63,981 nt of DNA, taken from positions 1 to 63,981 of the forward strand of contig CAZAJX010000007.1 of the NCBI GenBank assembly GCA_964485815.1. Reading direction: 5' to 3'. This DNA comes from SFLA01 sp964485815. Its GTDB lineage: Bacteria; Bacillota; Clostridia; Oscillospirales; CAG-382. The notes beneath the pieces are model-generated. The model was not told the origin of the DNA. It saw only the letters and a list, made by a program, of their open reading frames with translations, and ran no database searches. Both the position numbers and the translations under genes were made by a program. Shown here piece by piece: positions 1 to 6,707 of this stretch (position 1 is the stretch's first letter; each line of letters starts with the position of its first letter).

Positions 1-24
1 GTGCGACTTTTGCAAAAAAAAATA

Positions 25-55
25 ACCGCTGACTTTATCTTTGTCAGCGGTCTGA
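25..55. repeat. Hairpin repeat, copy 1
   Basis: A 10-bp inverted repeat (ACCGCTGAC, loop, GTCAGCGGT). The same 31 bases recur at 55871-55901. Directly followed by a second GC-rich hairpin, as at the other copy. Probably a terminator cassette. Confidence 0.7.
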
Positions 56-83
56 GGTGGGCGCAAATACGCCCACCTTTTTG
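55..83 (+). terminator. Rho-independent terminator
   Basis: Stem AGGTGGGCG / CGCCCACCT (55-63 with 70-78) followed by a short T run. It would end a transcript entering from the left edge of the window. Confidence 0.6.
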
Positions 84-128
84 CGACTTTGTGAAACCCT
101 ATTGAAAATGAATTAGCACTCGTATATA

Positions 129-293
129 ATGTGCTCGCAAGGAACGATGGCGATTAAAACAGCTACATACTTCAACAAAATTCTCGGCAAGGAATATGAC
201 CGTGATGATATCCGCTTTGTTCTCATCGCCGAAATGATCGCAGAAAAGAAAGCTGAGATTGCGGTAGAGAAGAAACGTCTAAAGGCAGAATGA
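129..293 (+). pseudogene. Short ORF, probable recombinase-tail remnant
   Basis: An open frame from ATG 129 (or ATG 147) to TGA 291-293 encodes about 48-54 residues ending in a charged helix (AEKKAEIAVEKKRLKAE). That end closely resembles the tail of the degraded ORF at 2482-2715 (VKAEIAEEKAKLKEGAK). There is no clear ribosome site and no full domain. I read it as a leftover 3' part of an integrase-type gene rather than a working protein; a small real gene cannot be excluded. Confidence 0.35.
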
Positions 294-409
294 ACGGCAT
301 AACGAATGCGGTAAGAGTCACGATCAATATATATGCTGATTCCAACTATGCATAGCTGTTTGGTAAATAGGAAATCCTAATATATCATCACGTTGCTCGG
401 GAGGAAGAA

Positions 410-1291
410 ATGCGTAATAAAGGATATTTTCAGGGATGGTACTTCAAATGCACCGGCGGTGATAAAACGGTAGCCTTCATTCCTGCGTACCATCGCAGTC
501 GGAATACAACGTCCGCATCCTTGCAGATCATAACAGATGACAACGCTTACAGCATCCCGTTTGAGGGATTGGAATACAACGAAAAACCGTTATCTGTGAA
601 AATAGGAGACTGCGTTTTTTCGGAAAATGGGATAACCTTAAATATTCAAGACAGCCAATGCAAGCTGGAAGGTCGGCTTCGCTTTCGGTCGCTTTCTCCC
701 ATTGCGTATGACATTATGGGCCCGTTCGCACTCGTTCCGTTTATGCAATGCCGACATGGTGTTTACAGTATGTCGCACAGAATTGACGGACAGATCACTT
801 TAAACGGTCAGACGTTTGACTTTCATAACGGAATCGGATATATCGAAGGCGACAGAGGTTACTCTTTCCCAAAACGATATATTTGGACGCAATGCTGTTT
901 TGAAAATGGCTCTTTGATGTTATCCGTGGCGGATATCCCTATGCTTGGATTTCACTTTACGGGAATCATCGGTGTTATTCTGCTGAACGGAAAGGAATAT
1001 CGCATAGCCACTTATCTCGGGGCAAGCATCAAACGAATCGGCAAAAATGCGGTTACCGTGAAACAAGGTGCATATGAGTTTACTGCCGAACTCCTAAAAA
1101 AGAACGCGCATCCGCTTTTCGCACCGACAAACGGAGACATGAGCAGAACCATTCACGAAAGTGCATCCTGCAAAGCACACTATAACTTTTCACATAAGAA
1201 TAAGGTGCTGTGTGATTTCGTCAGCGAAAAATCCAGCTTTGAATTTGAATATTTCGATGGGGATTCCGCTTCGGGAACTGCTTCAAATTAG
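410..1291 (+). CDS. Tocopherol-cyclase-like family protein
   Basis: 293 residues, preceded by a good ribosome site (GGGAGGAAG). The N-terminal motif FQGWYFK near residues 7-13 and the later motif GYIEGDRGYSFP (about 143-154) are typical of the bacterial family annotated as tocopherol cyclase-like, a lipocalin-like barrel. Bacterial members have no shown role in vitamin E synthesis, and the substrate is unknown. No signal peptide is evident. It lies alone between decayed recombinase fragments in an accessory strip, so it may have been acquired horizontally. Family call is good; function is open. Confidence 0.75.
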   Translation: MRNKGYFQGWYFKCTGGDKTVAFIPAYHRSRNTTSASLQIITDDNAYSIPFEGLEYNEKPLSVKIGDCVFSENGITLNIQDSQCKLEGRLRFRSLSPIAYDIMGPFALVPFMQCRHGVYSMSHRIDGQITLNGQTFDFHNGIGYIEGDRGYSFPKRYIWTQCCFENGSLMLSVADIPMLGFHFTGIIGVILLNGKEYRIATYLGASIKRIGKNAVTVKQGAYEFTAELLKKNAHPLFAPTNGDMSRTIHESASCKAHYNFSHKNKVLCDFVSEKSSFEFEYFDGDSASGTASN

Positions 1292-1343
1292 ACGGCATTG
1301 ACGTGTGCTTTTATATATCAAATTTGCATATCGGTTTTCAGGG

Positions 1344-1386
1344 ACAAAAGCAAAAATGAAAGAGGGCGCCGAGTAACGGCACCCTC
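1344..1386 (+). pseudogene. Recombinase 3'-end remnant plus terminator
   Basis: The frame reading KAKMKEGAE-stop (TAA 1374-1376) matches the end of the degraded gene at 2482-2715 (KAKLKEGAK-stop). Both stops lie inside the same hairpin, GAGGGCGCC ... GGCRCCCTC (1362-1386 here). The following bases (about 1389-1417) also resemble 3631-3660 near another fragment. So this is the scar of one more copy of the same gene end. Confidence 0.5.
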
Positions 1387-1465
1387 AATGGTTGGTGGGG
1401 AGAAAACAAAGAAAAATGATTTAACTTTTTAATTATATCGATGTTGCAAATCAAATATTAAAAAT

Positions 1466-2368
1466 CTAATCTTTACTTGAAATGATCTTGCGTTTTAACT
1501 GATTGAACATTTCCAAAAAATAATTGGTGAGTCTATTTGAACAGTCGTAGTTAAAATGCATATCAAGTGTTTCGCCTAAGCTTTCCAAAATGTAAAAATC
1601 AATCAGTTCATTTTCCACATCTATGTCGAAAACACTTTTATACCCTTCGATAACAGCATCAAACATATCCCAGTATGTCCACTCTAAACTCATAAAAGCA
1701 ATCTCATTCAAAGGATCACCAAATTCGCAAGTTTCAGCATCAATAACAAACAATTTATCTCCGTTTAGAATCATATTCATTGGACGAAAATCACGGTGCA
1801 AAAAAGACAACGTATGTTTTGCTTTTTTGCTTCGCATTATTGCTAAAATATCATCGATTTCTTCGTTTTCCACCAAATTGTTCTTTATGAGTTGATTTAA
1901 TTGAGCTTCAATTTTACGAGCAAAAAAATCTTCATTTGAGATACGATTGGCAACATATGGATGCTCAGGCGTAATTTCAATCTTGTTAATATGTGCTATA
2001 GTTTCACCGATTTTATAGTATAAACTGCGTTTGTCGTTATTGCTTATACTGTCATCGAGCAAATATGTTTCTGCCAAAACACCATCAATGTATTCCGAAA
2101 TTTGATAAGGCTTATCGTATAGTTTTTGTGTACCGTCTACGACATATACTTCCGGGCATATTTTATCATATCTTTGGTTGATGTTATCATAGAAGAATTT
2201 TTCGCGAAGAAATAATTCGTAATAATCATTTTGTGCACGAAAGATTACCTTTTTACCATTAGCTAAAACTAAAAGATATCCTTCTTTTCTACATTCAGGT
2301 AATTCGTGCCTTTCTTTAATGTCGGTATTAAAATGATGTTTAATTATTTTGTTCAAATCTGGACTCAT
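1466..2368 (-). CDS. APH/choline-kinase fold phosphotransferase
   Basis: 300 residues with the protein-kinase-like phosphotransferase core: Brenner motif HRDFRPMN at 191-198 (catalytic Asp193, Asn198) and metal-binding Asp210 in FVIDAE. The family phosphorylates aminoglycosides, choline, homoserine or other small alcohols. Nothing here fixes the substrate, and it does not look like one of the classical resistance enzymes. It is monocistronic with its own strong promoter at 2404-2432. The gene is AT-rich compared with core genes in the window and lies between recombinase remnants, which suggests transfer. Confidence 0.75.
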   Translation of the reverse strand: MSPDLNKIIKHHFNTDIKERHELPECRKEGYLLVLANGKKVIFRAQNDYYELFLREKFFYDNINQRYDKICPEVYVVDGTQKLYDKPYQISEYIDGVLAETYLLDDSISNNDKRSLYYKIGETIAHINKIEITPEHPYVANRISNEDFFARKIEAQLNQLIKNNLVENEEIDDILAIMRSKKAKHTLSFLHRDFRPMNMILNGDKLFVIDAETCEFGDPLNEIAFMSLEWTYWDMFDAVIEGYKSVFDIDVENELIDFYILESLGETLDMHFNYDCSNRLTNYFLEMFNQLKRKIISSKD

Positions 2369-2403
2369 AACATTTTATCCTTAATTTTAATTATTGTAGA
2401 TAC

Positions 2404-2432
2404 ATTATAACAAATTCATTGATAATCGTCAA
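2404..2432 (-). promoter_or_regulatory. Sigma-A promoter of the APH-like gene
   Basis: On the minus strand TTGACG (2427-2432), 17-bp spacer, TATAAT (2404-2409), 36 bases before the start codon. Confidence 0.75.
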
Positions 2433-2481
2433 TAAACAAATAATTGTTAGCATTTCAACAAATGTTTGTGTTTAGTTGACG

Positions 2482-2715
2482 ATGTTCTCTATAACCTACA
2501 AGATCCGCAAATCCGGTACGGGATGCCTGTATTAGATAAACGACAGCCTGTGGGAAGGCAGTTTCTTCCCACGCCTGCCCGGCGGCAAACGAAAGAAATT
2601 CAACGTCTACGCCGAAACCTGTGACCAATGCGAAGCCAAACTCGCCGAGATGATCGAGCGAGTGAAAGCAGAGATAGCGGAAGAAAAGGCAAAACTAAAA
2701 GAGGGCGCCAAATAA
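2482..2715 (+). pseudogene. Degenerate integrase/recombinase fragment
   Basis: One reading frame runs from ATG 2482 to TAA 2713-2715 but is broken by an in-frame TAG at 2533-2535. After the stop it reads NDSLWEGSFFPRLPGG, then KFNVYAETCDQCEAKLAEMI, the kind of sequence found in the DNA-binding arm region of transposon-type tyrosine recombinases of Clostridia (WEGRY...NVYAKT...CE.KL..MI). The catalytic domain is absent. The end lies in a terminator hairpin shared with 1362-1386. I call it a remnant of a lost mobile element; the exact family is my recollection, not a search result. Confidence 0.6.
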
Positions 2716-2725
2716 CGGCGCCCTC
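2701..2725 (+). terminator. Hairpin at the end of the recombinase remnant
   Basis: GAGGGCGCC (2701-2709) pairs with GGCGCCCTC (2717-2725). It overlaps the stop codon and is followed by AAAAATTGGTTTTTG rather than a clean T run. Confidence 0.5.
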
Positions 2726-2757
2726 AAAAATTGGTTTTTGAATTTTTTCAAACCCTC

Positions 2758-2794
2758 TTGACATTCTATATGAATTATGATAGAATTCATATAG
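2758..2794 (+). promoter_or_regulatory. Promoter with overlapping palindromic operator
   Basis: TTGACA (2758-2763), 17-bp spacer, TAGAAT (2781-2786). A perfect 11-bp inverted repeat, CTATATGAATT (2766-2776) and AATTCATATAG (2784-2794) with a 7-base gap, covers the spacer and the -10 box. A dimeric repressor bound here would block RNA polymerase; the first gene downstream is the obvious candidate. Confidence 0.75.
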
Positions 2795-2822
2795 GATTTA
2801 ATTTCAAAAGAGGCGTAACAGT

Positions 2823-3194
2823 ATGAATTATGAAAAAATTATAGTTGAATTACTCGCAAGAATTCAAATCTTGGAAGAGAAGGTTGATGTGTTAATGAAC
2901 GATAAATCGACAGGAAACATTCCTGTCACGCACGAGGAAATCGTCAATAATGTAGTCAAAGTCAAAACAAAGGACATTCGCGATTATATCGAGGCTCAAA
3001 AAAATGAAGCGAAGAATAGGGGTGAAGAGTTTATTGTCTTGCGAGCGAGCGACCTCCACCGTATTAATCGTTTAAAAAATGCTGTGCCGATGGTGTGTAA
3101 TGCGATGAGACAGTGTATGGGTGAAAACGATATCGTTCTTCATGAAACGCCGAGCGGATATTCTTCATCACTTGAGATCAAATATTTCTTGTAA
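2823..3194 (+). CDS. Unknown protein, coiled-coil N-terminus and winged-helix-like C-terminus
   Basis: 123 residues. Residues 1-27 (MNYEKIIVELLARIQILEEK) form an amphipathic or coiled-coil helix. The last 50 residues (LRASDLHRINRLKNAVPMVC ... SGYSSSLEIKYFL) look like a small domain I recall at the C-termini of restriction/defence-type and other accessory proteins, probably nucleic-acid-binding. It is the first gene of a small operon (next ORF 11 bases downstream) behind a palindromic operator, so it could be the autorepressor. Low GC, accessory setting. No function can be assigned with confidence. Confidence 0.55.
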   Translation: MNYEKIIVELLARIQILEEKVDVLMNDKSTGNIPVTHEEIVNNVVKVKTKDIRDYIEAQKNEAKNRGEEFIVLRASDLHRINRLKNAVPMVCNAMRQCMGENDIVLHETPSGYSSSLEIKYFL

Positions 3195-3205
3195 GGGGTG
3201 CTACT

Positions 3206-3298
3206 ATGGCAAAGAAACCTGGAAGAAGAGCCGGTCTATTTATCGGCGGAGTTCTCTTTGGTCTGATCAGAGGAATATTCTTTAAGAATAAATATTGA
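3206..3298 (+). CDS. 30-residue membrane peptide
   Basis: ATG 3206 to TGA 3296-3298 gives MAKKPGRRAGLFIGGVLFGL... ending FFKNKY. A basic N-terminus is followed by one hydrophobic Gly-rich stretch and a basic tail, which fits a single-span small membrane protein. AAGGGGTG lies 5 bases upstream as a ribosome site. The previous gene ends 11 bases before it and the next begins 10 bases after it, so it sits inside a compact operon. No homologue is recognised. Confidence 0.55.
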   Translation: MAKKPGRRAGLFIGGVLFGLIRGIFFKNKY

Positions 3299-3308
3299 GG
3301 TAGTAGTA

Positions 3309-3596
3309 ATGAGTTTAGGTAATACAAGAATCCTTGATAATGTATGGGCAAGCATTTGCAAGCACGAGGGGCAAACATTCTTAACCGTAGCAAGAAAACA
3401 ACCATATACTTATGTCATTAAAAATGATTGTATACTAATAAATGGTGATGCGAAAAAAAGCGTTAGCAAAGAAGCGTTAGAAAAAGCTTTATCTATTGAA
3501 AATCCAACGCGTTCCAAAATTGAAGAAGAAGGTATTTGGGGGCCGTCATATGTTTACGGAATAATTACGGATAAAAGAATATTATCTGCTTGTTAG
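3309..3596 (+). CDS. Unknown 95-residue protein of accessory operon
   Basis: Soluble 95-residue protein, ribosome site GAGGTAGTA upstream, third gene of the 2823-3596 operon. The segment WASICKHEGQTFLTVARKQP and the end EGIWGPSYVYGIITDKRIL recall a small domain seen repeatedly in accessory proteins of gut Clostridia, with a beta-rich ligand- or nucleic-acid-binding look. I cannot name it. AT-rich codon use matches its neighbours. Immediately after its stop another coding-like frame begins (3597-3724), so it may have been longer, or been followed by a second gene. Confidence 0.5.
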   Translation: MSLGNTRILDNVWASICKHEGQTFLTVARKQPYTYVIKNDCILINGDAKKSVSKEALEKALSIENPTRSKIEEEGIWGPSYVYGIITDKRILSAC

Positions 3597-3724
3597 TTAA
3601 AAGCCGTGCAGTTCGTAAGATTGCTTCCAGTGGTTGGTACGCAGTAAACAAAGAAAAGGCAGTTGATCAAACAGCTAAAGTCAAATCATCTGGTAATAAG
3701 CACATGGATATAGTATCAATATAA
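3597..3724 (+). pseudogene. Coding remnant downstream of the 95-residue ORF
   Basis: The frame ending at TAA 3722-3724 reads VKSRAVRKIASSGWYAVNKE then a Lys-rich tail ending DIVSI, with protein-like composition but no start codon or ribosome site. A stretch at about 1389-1417 resembles its SGWYAVNKEK region. It is probably the 3' end of a gene cut off by rearrangement. Confidence 0.35.
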
Positions 3725-3748
3725 ATAAATTACAAAGGGGTTTAACCT

Positions 3749-4483
3749 ATGGACGAAAAAATAATATATGCAAACCAATGGGAAGTTAGCTCAAAACATT
3801 TTTATGAAAACGATTGCTACAAATGGATGACAGAACAAGTTGGAGAGTTTAAAACCATTTTAGAAATTGGGTGTGGTACAGGATATAGCACGCTTGAATT
3901 ACTTAGACGAGGACATAAAGTCATTTCGGTAGATAAAAATGAACTTTGTATAGAAAGAGCCAAGAATAGAATTGAAGCAGAAGGATTTACTGGAGGTGAT
4001 ATATCAAGTAATGATGTGGAGTTCATTGTTGCGGATATTGTTGATAAAGAATTTCTCAAAACGATAGCGAATTTTAATTTTGACATTGTTATTTGCTGGA
4101 ATGTTGGTACATATGAAGAAAATGAGACGAGAAACTACTATCAACCATTCTTTTTAGAGTATGGATTGACTGAACAGGAAGTGAATGAAAATTGGGAATC
4201 CTCATATGCGGAATTGATTCTTTGGACTGCATGTAAGATAGCAGCCGATAAGAAAGTTCCATTTCATCTGATCGACCGCGCTTTCGAGGGGTTGAACAAT
4301 AATAATAGCGAGTATTATTGTGCACTTGGTGGTGAGTTCAAATATAAAAATATGAAAGTTGATCAGATAATAACAAGTACAGTTTCTAATGGTGGAAAAC
4401 CATTAAAGATAAAGAATGCGAGAATAAAAGAGAATATAATCGAAACATTTATAATCTCAATTATGTACTTTGATTTTAATTAA
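3749..4483 (+). CDS. Class I SAM-dependent methyltransferase
   Basis: 244 residues. Motif I ILEIGCGTGYS (GCGTG at 41-45) binds S-adenosylmethionine, followed by the acidic motif VISVDKNE. A D-I-V-I-C-W segment near residue 110 is in the motif IV position. The acceptor cannot be deduced. The start is supported by AAAGGGG 11 bases upstream. The gene is AT-rich, stands alone at the edge of the accessory strip, and ends directly in a bidirectional terminator shared with the tRNA cluster. Enzyme class is secure; role is not. Confidence 0.75.
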   Translation: MDEKIIYANQWEVSSKHFYENDCYKWMTEQVGEFKTILEIGCGTGYSTLELLRRGHKVISVDKNELCIERAKNRIEAEGFTGGDISSNDVEFIVADIVDKEFLKTIANFNFDIVICWNVGTYEENETRNYYQPFFLEYGLTEQEVNENWESSYAELILWTACKIAADKKVPFHLIDRAFEGLNNNNSEYYCALGGEFKYKNMKVDQIITSTVSNGGKPLKIKNARIKENIIETFIISIMYFDFN

Positions 4484-4521
4484 AAAAGCCTCTGGAATCA
4501 AGCGATTCCAGAGGCTTTTTG
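4483..4521. terminator. Bidirectional terminator
   Basis: AAAAAGCCTCTGGAATC (4483-4499) pairs with GATTCCAGAGGCTTTTT (4504-4520). It serves the methyltransferase on plus and the tRNA operon on minus. Confidence 0.9.
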
Positions 4522-4522
4522 G

Positions 4523-4595
4523 TCGGAGTGACAGGACTTGAACCTGCGGCCTGATGGTCCCAAACCACCCGCTCTACCAGCTGAGCCACACCCCG
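4523..4595 (-). tRNA. tRNA-Pro(TGG)
   Basis: Complete cloverleaf on the minus strand: acceptor CGGGGTG / CACTCCG, anticodon loop TTTGGGA with anticodon TGG. CCA is not encoded. It is the last tRNA of the cluster and its 3' end faces the accessory strip. Confidence 0.93.
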
Positions 4596-4654
4596 AAGTA
4601 TTTGTTTTGTAAAAGGAACAAAAAAGCACCCGCGAGCGAGTGCTGTTAATTTTG

Positions 4655-4690
4655 TGGGGTCCCCAAGAAGCATTTGGCTTCTTGGGGTGA
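4655..4690. repeat. GGGGTCCCC hairpin repeat, copy 1
   Basis: GGGGTCCCCAAGAAGC ... GGCTTCTTGGGGTGA, between tRNA-His and tRNA-Pro. Same layout as the copies at 16195, 47413 and 61814. Here it could affect processing or read-through within the tRNA transcript. A separate small hairpin (AGCAC...GTGCT, 4624-4644) lies next to it. Confidence 0.7.
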
Positions 4691-4698
4691 ATTTGTGG

Positions 4699-4773
4699 GG
4701 TGGATAACCGGGCTCGAACCGGCGACCCCCAGGGCCACAACCTGGTACTCTGACCAACTGAGCTACATCCACC
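4699..4773 (-). tRNA. tRNA-His(GTG)
   Basis: Minus strand. Anticodon GTG in loop TTGTGGC. Carries the extra 5' G (complement of 4773) opposite C73, the identity element of histidine tRNA. CCA not encoded. Confidence 0.93.
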
Positions 4774-4822
4774 ATATTAAAATTGATGCCATAGGGCAGG
4801 GGATACCTGCCCCATAGCAATT

Positions 4823-4899
4823 TGGCGTGCCTTGAGGGACTCGAACCCCCGACCTACTGCTTAGAAGGCAGTTGCTCTATCCGGCTGAGCTAAAAGCAC
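4823..4899 (-). tRNA. tRNA-Arg(TCT)
   Basis: Minus strand. Acceptor GTGCTTT / AAGGCAC, anticodon TCT in loop CTTCTAA, discriminator G, and an encoded CCA (complement of 4823-4825). A short hairpin (GGGCAGG..CCTGCCC, about 4794-4813) separates it from tRNA-His. Confidence 0.93.
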
Positions 4900-4922
4900 A
4901 TTTGTCCCGTTATTACGGGAAA

Positions 4923-4996
<74 letters not shown>

Positions 4997-5106
4997 GTAT
5001 CGGCGGAGATTATATTAACATAAATCGCCGCTGTTGTCAAGCACAAATTAACTTTTGCCGGACTATGAAAGGCAGCACTTTGAACTGCACTGCCCCTTGT
5101 TACCTT

Positions 5107-5370
5107 TTAGCCAAGATTGTTGAGCATAAGAGTGAACTGGCTCTTTTTTCTGTTGGCATTATTCTTGTGAATAATTCCCTTAGCAACAGCCTGATCTACC
5201 TTTTTAACGGCATCGAGATAGGTTGCGTTAGCAAGTTCCTTGTCGCCGGCAGCGATAGCAGCCTTGTACTTCTTAACCACGGTCTTCATAGAAGTCTTGA
5301 ACATCTGGTTCTGAAGTGTCTTTGTCTTGGTAACGAGGACTCTCTTCTTTGCGGATTTAATGTTAGGCAA
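5107..5370 (-). CDS. rpsT: 30S ribosomal protein S20
   Basis: 87 residues, very basic, with the S20 N-terminus PNIKSAKKRV; a primary 16S rRNA-binding protein of the small subunit. I start it at TTG 5370 (MPNIKS...), 8 bases after AGGAGG. The alternative GTG at 5379 sits inside the Shine-Dalgarno itself and is less likely. A UUG start is also known for E. coli rpsT. Its own promoter lies at 5415-5443, and the Gly-Arg-His-Pro tRNAs follow downstream on the same strand without an obvious terminator, so they may share the transcript. Confidence 0.95.
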   Translation of the reverse strand: MPNIKSAKKRVLVTKTKTLQNQMFKTSMKTVVKKYKAAIAAGDKELANATYLDAVKKVDQAVAKGIIHKNNANRKKSQFTLMLNNLG

Positions 5371-5414
5371 ACAACTCACCTCCTAAATTAACAGTCATTT
5401 TTTCGTACCAATGA

Positions 5415-5443
5415 ATAATACCACATTCTTTGCATTTTTGCAA
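5415..5443 (-). promoter_or_regulatory. Sigma-A promoter of rpsT
   Basis: Minus strand TTGCAA (5438-5443), 17-bp spacer, TATTAT (5415-5420), about 45 bases before the TTG start. Confidence 0.65.
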
Positions 5444-5463
5444 GAGGTAATTACAAATTTTTT

Positions 5464-5492
5464 TAATATTTTTAAAGAAAAATGCATATATT
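5464..5492 (+). promoter_or_regulatory. Candidate sigma-E promoter of spoIIP
   Basis: TAATATT (5464-5470), exactly 14 bases, CATATATT (5485-5492). This fits the sigma-E consensus (KMATATT, 14, CATACAHT) with one mismatch in the -10. spoIIP is a mother-cell gene in known spore-formers. Confidence 0.6.
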
Positions 5493-5564
5493 TTAACATT
5501 ACGTTGACTTTTTCCGTTCTTAACCCTCCCAACACGGCATATATATTATATGGAGGGATATTTA

Positions 5565-6659
5565 ATGATAAGGATACGCAAATCTCAAAAACAAAAAATT
5601 CTTCGTATAGGATGTACGGCACTTTGTATAGCATCAATTATGTTTGCGATGTTTACCGTGCCCGTTATCGCAAAGGCTATACCGGACAAGATGTGCGGTC
5701 TTATAGCCGCAGGGGTTATGAAGGACGAATACAGACAGCTTTTATCCGCGTTTACGGACAGATACGTCCGTCCCGAAAGCTATGCGGAGTGTGTGCCTGT
5801 TTCGTTATCGGCGGTGTTGGGATACGATTACGAGGAGGAAACACAGCCGGTAATTCCCGAGGGAGTAGAAATGGTGTCCTCACGGAATCTATGCGGCTAT
5901 TCGGAGATGCCGGAATTTTTGATAAGTAATCAGACAGATTATTCCATAGATATTTCCAAAATCAAAACAGATGCTTTGCCGTTTTCCTTTCCCGCACAAA
6001 GTGATTCTCCCTTGGTATTGATATTGCACACCCACGGAACAGAGTCATATTTACCGGATGGGGTAAACTATTATACCGAAAACGATACTTTCCGTAGTAC
6101 CGATACCGCCGCAAACGTTGTATCCGTGGGGCAAGTAATAGCAGATGCGCTTAACAAGGCGGGTATTGTTACTATTCACGATACTACTATGCACGATGAA
6201 TTCAGTTATAATGCGGCGTACACAAATTCCCGTAACGCGGCAAAAAAGTGGCTTGAAGAGTATCCGACGATAAAATGCATAATTGATGTTCACCGCGATG
6301 CCATTGTTACTGCAGACGGTAAGAATATAAAACCGCTTATCGATATCGGCGGGGAAGAGATGGCACAGCTTATGCTCGTGGTGGGAACCGATAATGCAGG
6401 TGCGGACCATCCGGATTGGCTTGTGAACTTTACTTTTGCTTCCGTTTTACAGCAATACGCCAACGATAATTATACAGGGCTTATGAGGCCTTTAAATCTG
6501 CGCCGTGCGAGTTTTAACCAGCAGTTGTGCTCCGGCTTCTTTTTGCTGGAAGTAGGCTCTTGCGCCAATACGATCACCGAGGCGAAACGCGCCGCTTTGT
6601 TGTTTGCCGATGTTTTTATTAATACCTATTATACAATGAAAGATCCCGTAAGCTTTTAA
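5565..6659 (+). CDS. spoIIP: Stage II sporulation protein P, cell-wall amidase
   Basis: 364 residues from ATG 5565, chosen because GGAGGG sits just upstream and between this ATG and the in-frame ATG at 5550. One N-terminal membrane segment (about 14-36), then an extracytoplasmic SpoIIP amidase domain: HTHGTE at 155-160, repeated Asn/Arg-rich middle, DVHRDA at 241-246 and EVGSCANT near the C-terminus. SpoIIP cuts the stem peptide from peptidoglycan with SpoIID and SpoIIM during septal thinning and engulfment. It is monocistronic, ends in a terminator whose loop holds the stop codon, and is preceded by a sigma-E-like promoter. Confidence 0.95.
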   Translation: MIRIRKSQKQKILRIGCTALCIASIMFAMFTVPVIAKAIPDKMCGLIAAGVMKDEYRQLLSAFTDRYVRPESYAECVPVSLSAVLGYDYEEETQPVIPEGVEMVSSRNLCGYSEMPEFLISNQTDYSIDISKIKTDALPFSFPAQSDSPLVLILHTHGTESYLPDGVNYYTENDTFRSTDTAANVVSVGQVIADALNKAGIVTIHDTTMHDEFSYNAAYTNSRNAAKKWLEEYPTIKCIIDVHRDAIVTADGKNIKPLIDIGGEEMAQLMLVVGTDNAGADHPDWLVNFTFASVLQQYANDNYTGLMRPLNLRRASFNQQLCSGFFLLEVGSCANTITEAKRAALLFADVFINTYYTMKDPVSF

Positions 6660-6679
6660 GTCTTACGGGATCTTTTTTT
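6639..6679. terminator. Terminator after spoIIP
   Basis: AAAGATCCCGTAAG pairs with CTTACGGGATCTTT, followed by a T run. It overlaps the spoIIP stop and also serves the PBP gene from the other strand. Confidence 0.85.
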
Positions 6680-6707
6680 GAGATAATTGATAGCGTTATT
6701 TAAAGCT

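Noticed and set aside
113..121. TTAGCACTC, half of a CIRCE operator
   Set aside because: The partner GAGTGCTAA is missing at the right distance (GTGCTCGCA instead) and no heat-shock gene follows.
4476..4820. 114-residue minus-strand frame
   Set aside because: It is a translation across tRNA-Pro and tRNA-His.
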